From contig OZ026630.1 of assembly GCA_964020975.1 (NCBI GenBank), positions 27,240,137 to 27,304,136 on the forward strand: a stretch of 64,000 bases of DNA, given 5' to 3'. The translations under genes were made by a program, and so were the position numbers. Each line of letters begins with the position of its first letter. The first letter of the stretch is position 1. Below the pieces are notes generated by a model that was not told where the DNA came from, did no database searches, and worked only from the letters and a program-made list of their open reading frames with translations. Positions 1-14,614 of the stretch are shown here, piece after piece. The stretch is from Hermodice carunculata. Taxonomy: Eukaryota > Annelida > Polychaeta > Eunicida > Amphinomidae.

Positions 1-780
1 CTCAGAGAGGTTTCACTGGGATCCATACACAGTTGCTTTATTGGAGCAAACAAATCCTGAGGGAAGCGTGTTTCCGTTGCTATAAGTTTCGGCAGATACT
101 AGTTGCCCACAGCAAATTTGTATCACTCAACACTCTGTCGACGGCAACTGGTAAGTTTTTAATTCATTTTGCTTCTTCTTGACTCACACTTGGCACTTGG
201 AATCCCACCAAATTTGCTTTGAAAACAAGGCCAAGATCAAACCTGTTAATGACTTTTGATATATCCTGTGCAGTGGGTGTCAACTGAGGACATTCGTTGT
301 TTTGCCCAGTGGTGGCTAGTTAAGAGCCAATAATTCGAAGTTTTAGGAAACACAATATAAAAAGCAAAATAAACACAAAGAAACAACAAAGTAGAGAATG
401 TTTCTCTTTTGGATTCAAAAGTGAACTTGTTGTGTGACACAATAACCTCGATCTGGCGGTAGAGTTTATAATGATACTTGTGGTAATTACACAGTTGCCT
501 TGTAACAAAAAATGCAGTGACGGTGGACATTTTTTCGTCTTAAGTCACTAAACGCCCAGTGGATCACAGTGAGAAATGTTTGTCTGGACAGGGAATGGCG
601 CAAAGGACATATTGGGTTTGCGAAAATAAGGTGCACTGGAAAACTGCATGATATAGCTCTGCTTGGCTCTTCCCTTCGACAGCTGCACATTTTATGATCA
701 CTTGAAGTTGAATATAACTTTAAATCTTTCCTGTGTAAACCGATTCACTGTGTTGTTTTTCCTGAAACAGCTCTTGGTTT
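1..780. other. Non-coding sequence, nothing recognised
   Basis: No open frame with protein-like composition, no splice-bounded exon and no repeat with an obvious partner elsewhere in the window. Confidence 0.5.
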
Positions 781-794
781 AACGTTATTCTATA

Positions 795-1011
795 TTTAAA
801 CATATCTGATTGTACACAGTCTGGGGCGGGGGTCATATCACTTCTTTGGTTATTTCTTACGGCTATAACTGACTTAAAATCATTTCATAAAATGTTTAAT
901 CTTATCTTTTATATATACATACTCGTTTGTACACAGTCTGGGGCAGGGGTTGTTTCCCTTCTTTGGTCATTTCAGTCGGTTGTAAATCACTTAAAATCAC
1001 CCCATAAAATG
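795..1011. repeat. Two-copy tandem duplication, period about 117 bp
   Basis: The word TGTACACAGTCTGGGGC occurs at 811 and again at 929. The following CTTCTTTGGT blocks lie at 841 and 958, and the closing AAAATG blocks near 891 and 1008, so the offset is 117-118 bp throughout. The copies are diverged, so the duplication is old. Confidence 0.8.
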
Positions 1012-1013
1012 AA

Positions 1014-2795
1014 AAAAATATTGCATGAAACTGATTGAATCTTGGAAATCCTGAAGATAGGCTTCACAGACAAATGGTTACATGAATGATCTTGACATTT
1101 AAAGAAAAACAATCGGATAACTGTTCAGTTTTGGTTGTCTACGTTGCATCAATTTTTGTAAAATCCCGGTCCTATTTGACCCCTAAATTTTTGTTAAGCA
1201 TTTTGCAAGCAGAAATATGCAGTCGCTGGTACGGCCCAAATGTCACTGCAAAATGACCCACTTGCAGTTCATATATAGAAACCACCTAACGCCACCACAT
1301 ATTACAGATGACAATGATGACATTGTCCATTATTTATATAGAATGTGGAGCTACTTACCAACCTGTCGTCTATCCGGATGAACCTAAGACTGACATTCCT
1401 TGACGAAAAGCCCACGAATCTTACAGCTGATAAGGTTAAACCATAAATCTTGGATGTTGTACAACTGAATTACTTGCTGGCTAAGAAATCTACAGACAAT
1501 ATGTAGTACGCCTTTCTCTAAGGGGAAATCCGTGTTTTGGTTTAAACTTCTTCTAGGTTGGTCCCTGCTCGAGTCATCCAATACGTACCGGACAAACATA
1601 TTACCTACGTGAAGCAATGTCCCTGTTTTTCTTCCCAATCTGGAATTCCTCACTTTACATCTTCCTTATCCTGAGCGTCTCAACACTTATACCGCCTCTG
1701 TGTGTAATGGCTTCGACAAAGCAGTTCCCTAGACTGACTGCCTGATAAATATATCAGTATTTAAATCTGACACCTCTGCCTAATGCACTTGTCATGGAGT
1801 TGTACATTCAAGAAGGTTATTGGTTCTTTATTGAGTTCAGAAAAAGGAAAGAGTGCAAAACAGGAAGAGTGACCGTCGACGAACATGTTTTTTTTAATGT
1901 TTACCTCCACGACACCTTACCTGGGCGGGGAGTGGGGCTCATTGCAATTCCAAATGCAGTCTGCTTAAACATTTTTCCTGAAACTTACACCTTTGTGGTT
2001 GTTTTGAATACAAATTGTAATGATATGTATCGTATTCAACGGTATTTCTTGTCGCAGTTTAACTTGGAAAGGAAAGGCGTTAACCGGGTCATGTTCCAAC
2101 TAGCCTATTCGTTCAGTCATTATAATTGGTGCGTGACCCATCCAGACGCCCTGGAATTGTGCTCTTACTGGCTTGGCATTCCGACGAAGGAGGGTTGTCA
2201 AAAAATAATTGTGCTGAACACGTCCATAGTTTGTATTCCCAGGGTTTTTTCCAGGATTTCTTTCTTCTTTCTGCCTTTATTCTTCACGAAATTTGGTCGA
2301 ACTTTGAAACTCAAAATTTTGCGTAATCGTGGCCCTATAGGTTAAGTTATGCACCTGATGTAACAAAGCCAAGATATTAAAAATTCCACATGAGATTTTG
2401 AAATTGTATGTCTTGCATATCGTCAAAGCTGCAACAGACATGTCATATATGTTTTTGACCGTTTGGCATCTACTGAACAAAAGTCTTAGCACTTTAAATT
2501 GTACAAACAAGGGACATTATAACATCGTGCACTGAAAATTGAACAGATTTAATGCCATGCTCATTAGGTGCATCTGAAACCTTAAAACTAAAAATACTCT
2601 GTATTCAGAAACATTATAGAGATGGAACACAAACTGCGATCTACATGTATTAATCATTGTGTATTCAATGGACATCGGCCAAAAATTGAAATATTGTGAC
2701 TTATACTAAACATGAACTTGTCAAATTTGAAATGTTGCACCTGTAGTTCCCCTTTGTAAATACCCAAATTTACCGCAAAGCACATTTGCTGTTCA
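1014..2795. other. Non-coding sequence with one unremarkable long open frame
   Basis: The stretch includes a 183-codon plus-strand open frame at 1794-2345. It has no recognisable domain, is rich in Phe, Ile and Cys, and lacks splice or promoter context. A frame of this length is within chance expectation in 64 kb of A+T-rich DNA. No other gene is seen. Confidence 0.4.
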
Positions 2796-2796
2796 T

Positions 2797-2948
2797 TCTC
2801 TTCTCTCCTGTTCCCTCCTCTCCTCTTCCTTCTCCTCCTCTCTTTGTGTTTCTTCTCTTCTCCCCTCCTATCTTCCTTTCTTGTGTCTTCATTTCCTGTC
2901 TTTTTCTTTTATTTCGTACTCTTTCATTTCCTTTTATTTTTTCTTCAA
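2797..2948. repeat. Polypyrimidine tract
   Basis: About 150 bases are almost all C and T on the plus strand, built from imperfect CTCTTC, CCTCTC and TTTCCT words. It is simple sequence; the minus-strand open frame over it is a low-complexity Lys/Arg/Glu string. Confidence 0.85.
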
Positions 2949-3142
2949 AACTACTGTAGATAGATGTGCCATTCAAACTTCAACCGACAAATTTGTGCAT
3001 TGTAGGTGCATCCATTGAACCACAAAGGAAAATTGCAAAAATAAAAATTAATGTTGTGACAATTAGGCACACGTGAAGATTTTAAAGCTTAATATCTTTG
3101 AAATTATTTAGTTAGAGGTACCGCACTGACCATTCCAAACTC

Positions 3143-3181
3143 AATTTATGTGTTGGTGTTATGGAAACCAACACATAAATT
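3143..3181. repeat. Perfect hairpin, 15-bp arms, 9-nt loop
   Basis: Arms 3143-3157 and 3167-3181 are exact reverse complements (left arm AATTTATGTGTTGGT). The loop is 3158-3166. No T-run terminator or coding context adjoins it. It lies in A+T-rich sequence resembling the head of the satellite element at 14.6 kb. Confidence 0.8.
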
Positions 3182-4370
3182 CCCAGCAAACAATGAACTG
3201 TTAAATTTTAATTTATGCAAATTTTGGCCAATACAAAAATTGAAGTGCTGAATAATGATGAACATATTCAAAGGCCTTGGATAGATGTGTCATTCCCCCC
3301 AAAATTGTCACTAGAAGGACTAAAGGTAAGACCAGACTGAGCACGATTCGTGACCATAAAATGACTTGTAAGTATGACGTTATAAAAAACGTACATTTAA
3401 CAATTATCAACACCATTATCCTATCTGTACAAGTTTTCTTGATTCTATTTTGTCGCACATGTAGGCCGATATGACACCATTTACGGAAACCATCCAATAT
3501 TGATTACAAACCACTATACGCTTAATTTGCAAAATATATTGAAGTCTGTGTCCTCATCTGCATAGTTGTCTCGAATGTTTTACTAGGTGTGGTACATAAT
3601 AAGGAATTTTTCGTACATATTTTCCTCTTAAATTTTCAAGAATACGATCAATTATAATTTCTAATATATCCTTCTATTATAGTGTCTTTGAACCTTCTAG
3701 TCTGGTCCATTTGGCTGTTTTGTTAAAAAAAAACAAAAAAACAGTTCAATGCTGGCTTCATGAACTGGAGAAGTACAATAGGAACTCGTAAAGCCTGCTG
3801 CTCGGGTCATCAAATTTTAGACCAAAGCAATATATCACAATGACAAGCCTTTGAATGACATGTACATGAAGAGTAAAAGTGCTTAATAGGAGGAAAGCCA
3901 TCTGACGTAATCCTTTGAACACAGAACGTCGAATAAGTTTGATTCTGTTTGATCACTGTTTGTGAAACAAAGAGTTTTTCAACAAGGACATGGACACTAA
4001 GTAAAACAAAAGACAAAAAGACAAAAAGGTACCCGCTTAAAATCAGGGTTTTTATCTTTCTTTCTTGGAGCATGATTACCATTAATCCTTCTTGCACTTT
4101 TTCAGATAATTAGAAGGAGATTCTCCAGACATTATCATTCTACACTTTACAAGTTTGAACATTTCAAATGAGTCAACGGGTTTCTTCGGTGTTTTCTGAG
4201 GACGGTTTTTACGATTATTTTATTCAACAGGTATGACATCATTTCACACAATAAAACAGAACGACCAATATGGAAAATGCTGAAACACAATAGACAAAAT
4301 GTACAGACGACGAAGGAAGACTGAGATAAAGCTGAGAGAGTAAGACAGCCTGAAAGAAGTTGGGGAGGAT
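3182..4370. other. Non-coding sequence, nothing recognised
   Basis: Short open frames on both strands lack any motif or protein-like composition. A short A-run interrupted by C lies near 3726-3742. Confidence 0.45.
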
Positions 4371-4795
4371 AAAGAAGAAAAAGAAAAGGAAGAACAGGCA
4401 GAGAAAAAAAACATCACCACAAAAATAAAACTATTTGCTACATATACAGGAGAAGGAGAAGGAAAGAGCAGCATTAATACTAGTGGTAATAGACAAAGAT
4501 GACAACGAGAAGGAAGAGGACGAGCAGGACAGGGTGAGGAAAGACAAAAGGTGGGACGTGGAGAAAGAGGCACAGACGTTGTTGACGCAGAAAAGGCTGA
4601 GCTGGAGAAGAGGAAGCAGAATGAGCAGAAAAAGAAGAAACAGATTAGTTGGGAGAAGTATAGCAGAAGGAGGACAAAGAGACGAAGAACACAAAGGTGA
4701 TGTAGTCCACGTAGAGATAAGATAATAAAGACGAAGAAATAGAAAAAGAAGAAGACGACAATGACGATGGCGTAGGGACAGAAGAATAGGAGTGG
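4371..4795. repeat. Purine-rich low-complexity tract
   Basis: The plus strand is dominated by imperfect GAA, AGA, GGA and AAAG words for over 400 bases. The 96-codon plus-strand frame inside (4435-4725) is a Glu/Lys/Arg-rich string explained by this composition. Confidence 0.75.
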
Positions 4796-4998
4796 GTACT
4801 TTGACTTTGACGATTTCCTGTTTTTTAAGTTTCTATATCTTGAAGCCTCGTGTCAATAGACAAGGATCTGTACAATTCAAACTGCATTATGTAGATTCAG
4901 TTTTCAATTTTCAACTATTTGAATCAGAGAACACAAGTTTAGCCTATGCTACACATACTTCTCAATAAACGCTTAGCAATAAGAATAAGACAAAATCG

Positions 4999-5065
<67 letters not shown>
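4999..5065. repeat. (AT)n microsatellite
   Basis: Alternating A and T are interrupted once by a C at about 5016. Confidence 0.95.
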
Positions 5066-5068
<3 letters not shown>

Positions 5069-6000
5069 TGCTTACGCACGTAGATATTTATTAAGACACT
5101 GAATTGAAACATGGGCAGGTATACATCTCACAATCTGGCATATCTTGTGTATATTTTCAGTTAAGCAACGGTCGACCATCGTTACTATATAACAAACAAG
5201 AATCAATTCTCAAACGATATGCAGTGTTCCTTAACTGCATTTTGTCCCCATTATAACCCCACACCAAAACCAGAGATAAAACACATCCCAATTTATTTAT
5301 TTCAAGATGGCCAAAAACTCAGGAGTGGAGCCTGTGGCTTAATTTGACTCAACACGTTTGCTCTACGCGAGGTTTCTGTCCTCGCTGAGCTCACCTTATT
5401 TCAAAGTGGATCAAAATCAGGTCCTTTACTTTATGAATTATAAATTAAAAGTCGATCTACTGAATTGGTAAGCGTGGAATAAATGCTAAATCCCTTCTCG
5501 AGTATAAAGACTCAGCTCAAACTGTCACATGATTCAAAACTTTCAGAAAAATATCCTGTCGTTCATCAGTATCCATGGCTCTAAAAAGTGTTATTGACCA
5601 CTATCCACTGAAGACCCTATATGTTTTAAGCTGACATGGCGTGTCTTTTGGTAAATATATTGTTCTCCAAAATACGTGTATTTCTTTGTTTTAAACAGAC
5701 CGTACGTAGAACGGGAATGGGAAGTATGGAACTTGGCTAACTGATTCCTGACATTGTTGAGATGGAAGTGATGGAAGAGATTTGATTTTGTATAGAATAC
5801 TGGTATTCAGAGCACTCACTCTCAACGCTGTTAACAAACATGAAGGTACAATCGTATCGTTGTAGGGTAGCAGGTCCTATTTCGTTAAACAATCTTTTAC
5901 AGCAGCTCAATTCTGTTGACTACTGTCAGCAACACCTTTTGCCTTTTGGAATACAAGGAAACATTGCAAACCTTCTAAATTTATATACTGCCGAAAATAC
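5066..6000. other. Non-coding sequence up to the first gap
   Basis: No gene or repeat partner was recognised. A short plus-strand open frame runs into the N gap at 6001 and cannot be judged. Confidence 0.45.
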
Positions 6001-6200
6001 NNNNNNNNNNNNNNNNNNNNNNNNNNNNNNNNNNNNNNNNNNNNNNNNNNNNNNNNNNNNNNNNNNNNNNNNNNNNNNNNNNNNNNNNNNNNNNNNNNNN
6101 NNNNNNNNNNNNNNNNNNNNNNNNNNNNNNNNNNNNNNNNNNNNNNNNNNNNNNNNNNNNNNNNNNNNNNNNNNNNNNNNNNNNNNNNNNNNNNNNNNNN
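6001..6200. other. Assembly gap, 200 N
   Basis: Exactly 200 undetermined bases. The same length recurs at 37201-37400, so it is a placeholder and not a measured size. Confidence 0.98.
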
Positions 6201-6220
6201 TCATCGAAACTAAAGATGTA

Positions 6221-6300
6221 TAACAATATTAATAATTATTATTAATATTATTATCATCTTCATCATTATCTTTATCATTATTAATTACTATCATCAGCAT
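6221..6300. repeat. Imperfect ATT/ATC microsatellite at gap edge
   Basis: Interrupted AAT, ATT and ATC triplets begin about 20 bases after the gap. A trinucleotide expansion may extend into the missing bases and have caused the assembly break. Confidence 0.75.
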
Positions 6301-6852
6301 CTGCTCCCGTGAGTACGGTATATCCCGAACTCTTTATTTCTTAACACGTTAGTTCTTTGAAGCCACAAACTTTTGTGCAAGACCATCCCTAATTCACCGA
6401 TATATATGCCAGGTTTCAGATGTGTCCAATGAACTGCAACACTTGCCTCTTCACAAGATCAGTCTCTCATGATTGTTCTCAAGAGCAATAAACGGCCAGG
6501 TGATTGGAAATTTACACCTAGTATACAACAGGGATGTGTACACACGCTATTTGGTCCGCATAATGAGCACGGTAGAAGTAAGGTTGGCGATCCCGGGGTA
6601 TTGTTTGTGTTAACAGTGCCAGCTGGGTGTTGTGACTTTCAGGGCCGCAGGTCTTAAAGATTTTTTACTGAAGCTGGCAAACACGGCAATATCTTGTATT
6701 ATTGATTTTAAAGATGACTTTTGGATGAAAACTTAACACAGTAATTATTACTGGATTCAAAAGAAATGGAGTTTACAAACATTTGAAATCAAAAGCTGTC
6801 GCCTTGGACACCTTAACAGCAAACTTGTAGTTATTCAAATATCCTTGAAGAC
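6301..6852. other. Non-coding sequence, nothing recognised
   Basis: The 62-codon plus-strand frame at 6469-6657 has no recognisable motif. Confidence 0.4.
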
Positions 6853-6887
6853 AAACACACACCACACACACACATATATATATTTAT

Positions 6888-6919
<32 letters not shown>
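6853..6919. repeat. (CA)n-(TA)n-(TG)n compound microsatellite
   Basis: CA repeats (about 6853-6873) pass through TATATA into TG repeats (about 6890-6919). The CA and TG arms are mutually complementary, so a single strand can fold into a long hairpin. Confidence 0.9.
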
Positions 6920-6922
<3 letters not shown>

Positions 6923-7551
6923 ATGTTGTTACTGTTCCAAGAGGTATAGCTGAACACACTAGCGACTTAAGCACTAGCCCCATTTACACCCGTTAACCCA
7001 AACCGTTTATTGACTATCTCAATTCAAACTTTTGTTTAAACATTAAAAATAACTTAAAGTAAATCTGAAATTTAAATATTGAGACCAAATGACATAATAC
7101 AAGGCAAAGAGTAGGACTGTAGTTTGTTATCGTTCATGACAAAATATACTTTATAGCCCTATATTGGCGAATGAGTACTTCATAGTATACCGTTGGACTT
7201 TGAATGAAAGACAATGGTAACCCTATGCATGTCTATAATTATGGTTCAACCCTGTCCTCATCATAAGAGTTATACTGTCTCACCCCGGATTTGTGCAAAA
7301 TTATTGAAGCTACTCTGCCGTGCGAAAACAGAAAAAGACAGATGATTGGTCCAGCAGGAAGGTTTACGGTAAAACAAACTATAATTGTTTCACTCAAATA
7401 AAACTGTATGCACAATCCATAACAAAGGACAGCCAAGTGAAGAAAAACAAAATGAAACAATATCCCAATATCTTTATACTCTTTCTTGACAAGCCCAACC
7501 CAAACGATTGTCCCAGAGAGCCAGCATTAAGGCCTGGAGGAAGAAGAAATA

Positions 7552-7575
7552 ATATATATATAAATATATATATAT

Positions 7576-7666
<91 letters not shown>
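7552..7666. repeat. (AT)n microsatellite, about 115 bp
   Basis: Alternating AT with three short interruptions near the left end. Confidence 0.95.
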
Positions 7667-7668
<2 letters not shown>

Positions 7669-7685
7669 TCGAAGAATAAGCTCAT

Positions 7686-7800
7686 TGTGTCATATTATAT
7701 TGCATCAGCCACGTGTGTCTCATATAACGGAAGGTTTGTATGTTATGTAATCTAGTATTGTTAACCTGTGTGCTGTCTTGTATCACAAAAGGCTTTGATG
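7686..7800. repeat. Two diverged units of a 52-bp minisatellite
   Basis: The words CTCATATAACGGAAGG and TAATCTAGTATTGT match the unit of the better preserved array at 12586-12790 (TATAACAGAAGG and ATAATCTAGTATT). This places two remote copies of the same repeat 5 kb from the main array. Confidence 0.6.
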
Positions 7801-7849
7801 ATATAGCATCTATACGTTGCTTTTGGCCTATACTGTACCATGACACGAA

Positions 7850-7908
7850 CTGGGCCAATATGAGGGAAACTCGGCCAATACGAGAAAGCTGGGCCTCCAT
7901 GAGCTAAG
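7850..7908. repeat. Three-copy 20-bp tandem repeat
   Basis: CTGGGCCAATATGAGGGAAA at 7850, CTCGGCCAATACGAGAAAG at 7870 and CTGGGCCTCCATGAG at 7889 are consecutive related units. Confidence 0.75.
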
Positions 7909-8465
7909 TCATAATGTGGCTCCTGCATTTGTTGGTGCACGCATTACTGCTTTGCTAAACGATGCGAATGGGGACCAATACGAGCGACGTTACAAATTCG
8001 AACTTCAGCCCACTTCATCTTCAATGGAGATGTTTGAGAGATGGCGACAAGCGCCGCTGATATGGGGAAGATATGCTATATCTAATTGCCCAGGACATCA
8101 TGCGCTACGATCATGTGGCAGATCATGAACACATGGATAGTCTTCACCCACAGCCCTGATGCAAATGGACAGATGGACATTGAAAAATTAATGTGAGCCC
8201 AGTGCCAGGCCTGGAAATAGGTACCGTAGACGACAAACTGCCACCCGCGGTAGACCTGGGGCTGCACGGTTTTGATATTTGCCAAAAGTAACACATTCAT
8301 GCTAAATTATCCATAGTAAATTTACAAAATTACCATTAATCATGGGTCTTCAATTTGACTCAGTTAAACTTCTGATATTTCTTTGCTGGTAACACCTGCT
8401 TTGGGGGTCTAGACTTCTTTGATTTAGCTTTTACCTTTTACTACAACACTAACGGTGTTTTGTAG
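7909..8465. other. Non-coding sequence, nothing recognised
   Basis: The small open frames at 7916-8128 (plus) and 8082-8300 (minus) have no motif or splice context. Confidence 0.4.
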
Positions 8466-8472
8466 TTTCATA

Positions 8473-11269
<2,797 letters not shown>

Positions 11270-12080
11270 TCCCTGGAAAAAGCGCACGCGCGACAGTCCA
11301 TTTTGAAGAAAAGGCAGTCACGCCTGCCAGTTCCGGGGTAGGGGGGGGGACATGGTAGCCGCTGTTTCCGCGAGGTGGAGGTGTGAACGCAGTGTGCTGC
11401 GTGATTGAGACCTCGTCCGTGAAAGCGAGCAAGCAATCACGAATCGATCACTTAAAGATATGCTGCGTAATCCAGACCTTGCTCGTGAAAGTAGGCCAGC
11501 TTTGACGAATCTATCACTTCAAGACACCTCGAAGGCTTGATACGCCATGAAAGCTAGCTTGCTTTCACGTCATCTCCCAAGCCATGATTAAGACCTTGCG
11601 CTTGTCGTGAGCACGATATATTTTCACGCCTAAAATAACTCGCTTCCTGAGCATGCGCACTTTAGAGCCTAATTATCTGGTTCCCACTGCCGTATGGAAC
11701 CAGTTGCCGAACTAAAATGCTGTTGGTCTTAGTGCCTGCGCAATATTATACTGTATATTCTCTTTATAGATAAATTGTTCAAATTGCTTGTCTAAAATAA
11801 TTATTAGGCTTCCACTAATTTTTTTTTTTTTTTTTGTGTGTGTGTTAGGGTACCAGTATTAAGTACCTTGTGCGGCTCTGCATCCGCGAGGTCAGTTTGA
11901 CGGCGAGGTATGTCTCGAAGGGAGCTGAGTGCTTGAGCGCGAGGCACGTTTTACGCGTGAAGAAGACTTCACTGACGAGGACGCTTTAAAACTGCTTGTG
12001 TGGTCTTAAAAGCGAGGTCGCTTTAATGATGCAAGCTCCACACGGCGGTTTGCCGGTGCCCTGTAACACGCCCGAGGTCA
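11270..12080. promoter_or_regulatory. CpG-richer patch, possible CpG island or old gene-proximal sequence
   Basis: CG dinucleotides are visibly denser here than on either side, for example in GCGCACGCGCGAC near 11281 and in repeated GCGAGG words between 11888 and 12030. A G9 run lies at 11341-11349 and a T-run with GT tail at 11820-11845. No TATA box, initiator or adjoining coding exon was identified, so promoter function is only a possibility. The patch also contains the 66-bp duplication listed separately. Confidence 0.3.
11395..11527. repeat. 66-bp tandem duplication
   Basis: Units begin TGCTGCGTGATTGAGACC (11395) and TGCTGCGTAATCCAGACC (11461). Both continue through CTCGTGAAAG-like and TCACTTAAAGA/TCACTTCAAGA words. 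A more diverged third unit may follow to about 11610. Confidence 0.75.
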
Positions 12081-12585
12081 GCCATATTGGAATGAAACCA
12101 CCATTATATTTAGTATAATTTTATAATAGCATACAGACGTATTACATTTGTTGCGTCACCTCTTAAAATAAAATATATTGCAATTGGTGCTGCACAGGCA
12201 ACTTTCATTGAAAACATGCAAGATACAAAAAGCGCGTCTATAGATAGAATCAGAAGCTGTGCCAGTGTTTACCTGTCATAGCCAGGAAACACGTGTTTGG
12301 AGCACGGCTTGCCAGCAATACGTCACTGTGTATGAATATGGAATTCGTCCTCTGGTTACAAAATTTATTGTGGAAAAAATGTCTGTCCAACTCCATCAGC
12401 ACAAACAGGCTGATAACTCCATGTAAGAGTCTGCTGTAACAGAAGGCTAATTACAGGTAAATGGCTGCCAAACGTGTGAGCATAATAAAACCAAAAATTA
12501 CTTCGTTCGCTAGCCTGCACCTGATTGGCAGCAATGGTGTATTCATACCTTTCAGCCTGAGGCTGAAAACCCTTGATTAATAAAA
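12081..12585. other. Non-coding sequence, nothing recognised
   Basis: The minus-strand frame at 12365-12589 is without recognisable motif. Confidence 0.4.
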
Positions 12586-12790
12586 TCATATAATCTAGTA
12601 TTTTCCAGGTGTATCCGATAAACCAGAAGGATATCTGTTATATAATCTAGTTTTGTCCAGGTGTATCCTATATAACAGAAGGTTTTATGTCACATAATCC
12701 AGTATTATCCATGCGTGTCCCGCATAATATAACATATCTGTTAGTATTGTCTAGGTCTGTTCCTTATAACAGAAAGATTTAGCGGTGTTC
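12586..12790. repeat. 52-bp minisatellite, about four units
   Basis: ATAATCTAG occurs at 12590 and 12642 and ATAATCCAG at 12694, a 52-bp step. A fourth, more diverged unit (TTAGTATTGTCTAGG near 12740) follows. Each unit pairs this word with CCAGGTGTATCC and TATAACAGAAGG. Confidence 0.8.
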
Positions 12791-14498
12791 AGTTCACCTA
12801 CACTCATACACATGTATTTTATTCTTTCTTTCTTTTGTGTATGAACTTTCAGCAACGGATTGAAATCGATGCAGGAGCGTCACCAGAAAGGACTGATTTG
12901 CGTTCAGTAATGGCTTATTCCTGTCCTGGTCAGACTGGGACGAGTCAATAGCTATCCTTGGCGCGGCCTGGACACCCAACCCACACCAAGGATAGCTGCT
13001 GTCCTCAGGCGTGCAATTATGATAGGTCAGGTCTTCTTTTTGATCCTTAGCAAAATGTTAACTATTAACGTGAAATTGAATTAATTAGAGTAAAACAGAC
13101 GTCAATTTACATCCGGGTACTGGGGAAAGTGTTGAATATTCTTATTTAAATCGATACTTGTTGCATTCGGCTGTGCTGTGCATAATTATAGTCACTGCAG
13201 TGCGTACTATATATTGGACAACATTGCATGAGGAACTATGCTTTTTTTTTATTAACCAAAACATGGATAAAAAGGTCCGAATAAGTTATGATTAAATATC
13301 TGGCAATTATTTAATGTCAAAGATACTAGTTAAAGTTGTGATTTTTCATCAAATCACCGATACTCCCTCAACTTGTGTGATAATCAACAAAGTGTCAGAA
13401 GTTTTCTGCTCGGTACATTCCGGCTCTAAAATAAATGGCAATAATGTGCAAATTGTGGAAAATAACCCAATTCTCTAATTTTTGTCACACAATCATGCTT
13501 CATTACTACATTTCTCTGAATACGAACTAAGGATTGTGCATTATTGTGGCAGTGTATTAAGTGCTATTCTCATTTGCAATGCTCCAAAGTCTGTACGCCA
13601 AAGGAGGAATTAGGTGTGACCACTATCTCCATCTGGCGGTTAAAATGTTGCCATTCATTTTGGATAGAAAGAAATGCCATGTTTTCATCTGGTACACGGC
13701 TGAAATTTGAGCGTGGTTTCGAATGTTTTGAAGAATGCGTCGCAAAGATGCATGTTTCTAAAAGACAATGACAGGATGTTTCAGAGGGTTAGGTTGATCA
13801 TTTATTACCCAGACCTGTTCTTGTGTGGTGCGGTCCCACCTTTGAGGACGGGAAGAGGAAAATCCATTTCATGGAGTGGTCTTTTATGTCATGTCCAGTC
13901 CACTTGGCGGACGCCCACCATCAAAGTATGCTGAATTTCTCACAAGAAGTGGATGACCATATTTGCTCTACAATGACATACCACGTGAGGGTCAAGAGAA
14001 ATATCCGCTAATCAGATAGTAGAGGGGGTGTCATGTGATCACTCTTCAGAGCTGTTGCCATTGCTAATTCATGGTCATACGTTTGTCGCTTATGGGGTAA
14101 ACAGATCCGCGTTTGTAAGGAGTAGCAGGTGATATTTGCGTTTTCCTAGGTACAATAATCTGTCCAATAGTTTGCCGTCTATCGAGTTTTCTAGGCCTAT
14201 ACCATTCCACACACACATGTAAAGTAAATGTTGTCTTTTCAATTCGGATCTCAATTACTAAATTCCCATGTCAAATACTCATCAGTGAAATAATCATCCC
14301 CGAAATTATGTTGTGGCGACCTTGCAATCTTTGTAGTACTCGACTGTGGCATGGAAAAACGTTTCTCCTTTAAATTGGGCTCAGCATACAGATTGTTATC
14401 TCACAACTAGGGGCAATTGATGATCCCATGACAGTACGACATTTGAAGCGGCTGTCTATATTTAAAGCCAAAGCAATGAAAATTCTTCTTGTTTTTGT
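12791..14498. other. Non-coding sequence with a short inverted repeat
   Basis: AGCTATCCTTGG (12950-12961) and its exact complement CCAAGGATAGCT (12986-12997) form 12-bp arms separated by 24 bases. The plus-strand frame at 13823-14011 has no recognisable motif. Nothing else was found. Confidence 0.45.
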
Positions 14499-14504
14499 TT
14501 CTTT

Positions 14505-14606
14505 CTTTCGTTCTGTCTCTCTGTCTGTCTGTCTGTCGGTCTGTCTGTCTTTCTTTCCTTCTTTCTTTCTCTCTTTCTTTCTTACTTTCTTTCTTTGTTT
14601 CTTTAC
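14505..14606. repeat. (TCTG)n/(TTTC)n compound microsatellite
   Basis: TCTG tetramers (about 14513-14550) pass into TTTC tetramers (to about 14606) with a few substitutions. It sits immediately before the head of the satellite element. Confidence 0.9.
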
Positions 14607-14614
14607 ACAAAAAA

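Noticed and set aside
1794-2345. 183-codon plus-strand open frame
   Set aside because: No domain, Phe/Ile/Cys-heavy composition and no splice or promoter context; a frame this long is expected about once by chance in 64 kb of such DNA.
4435-4725. Glu/Lys/Arg-rich 96-codon frame
   Set aside because: Explained entirely by the purine-rich tract.
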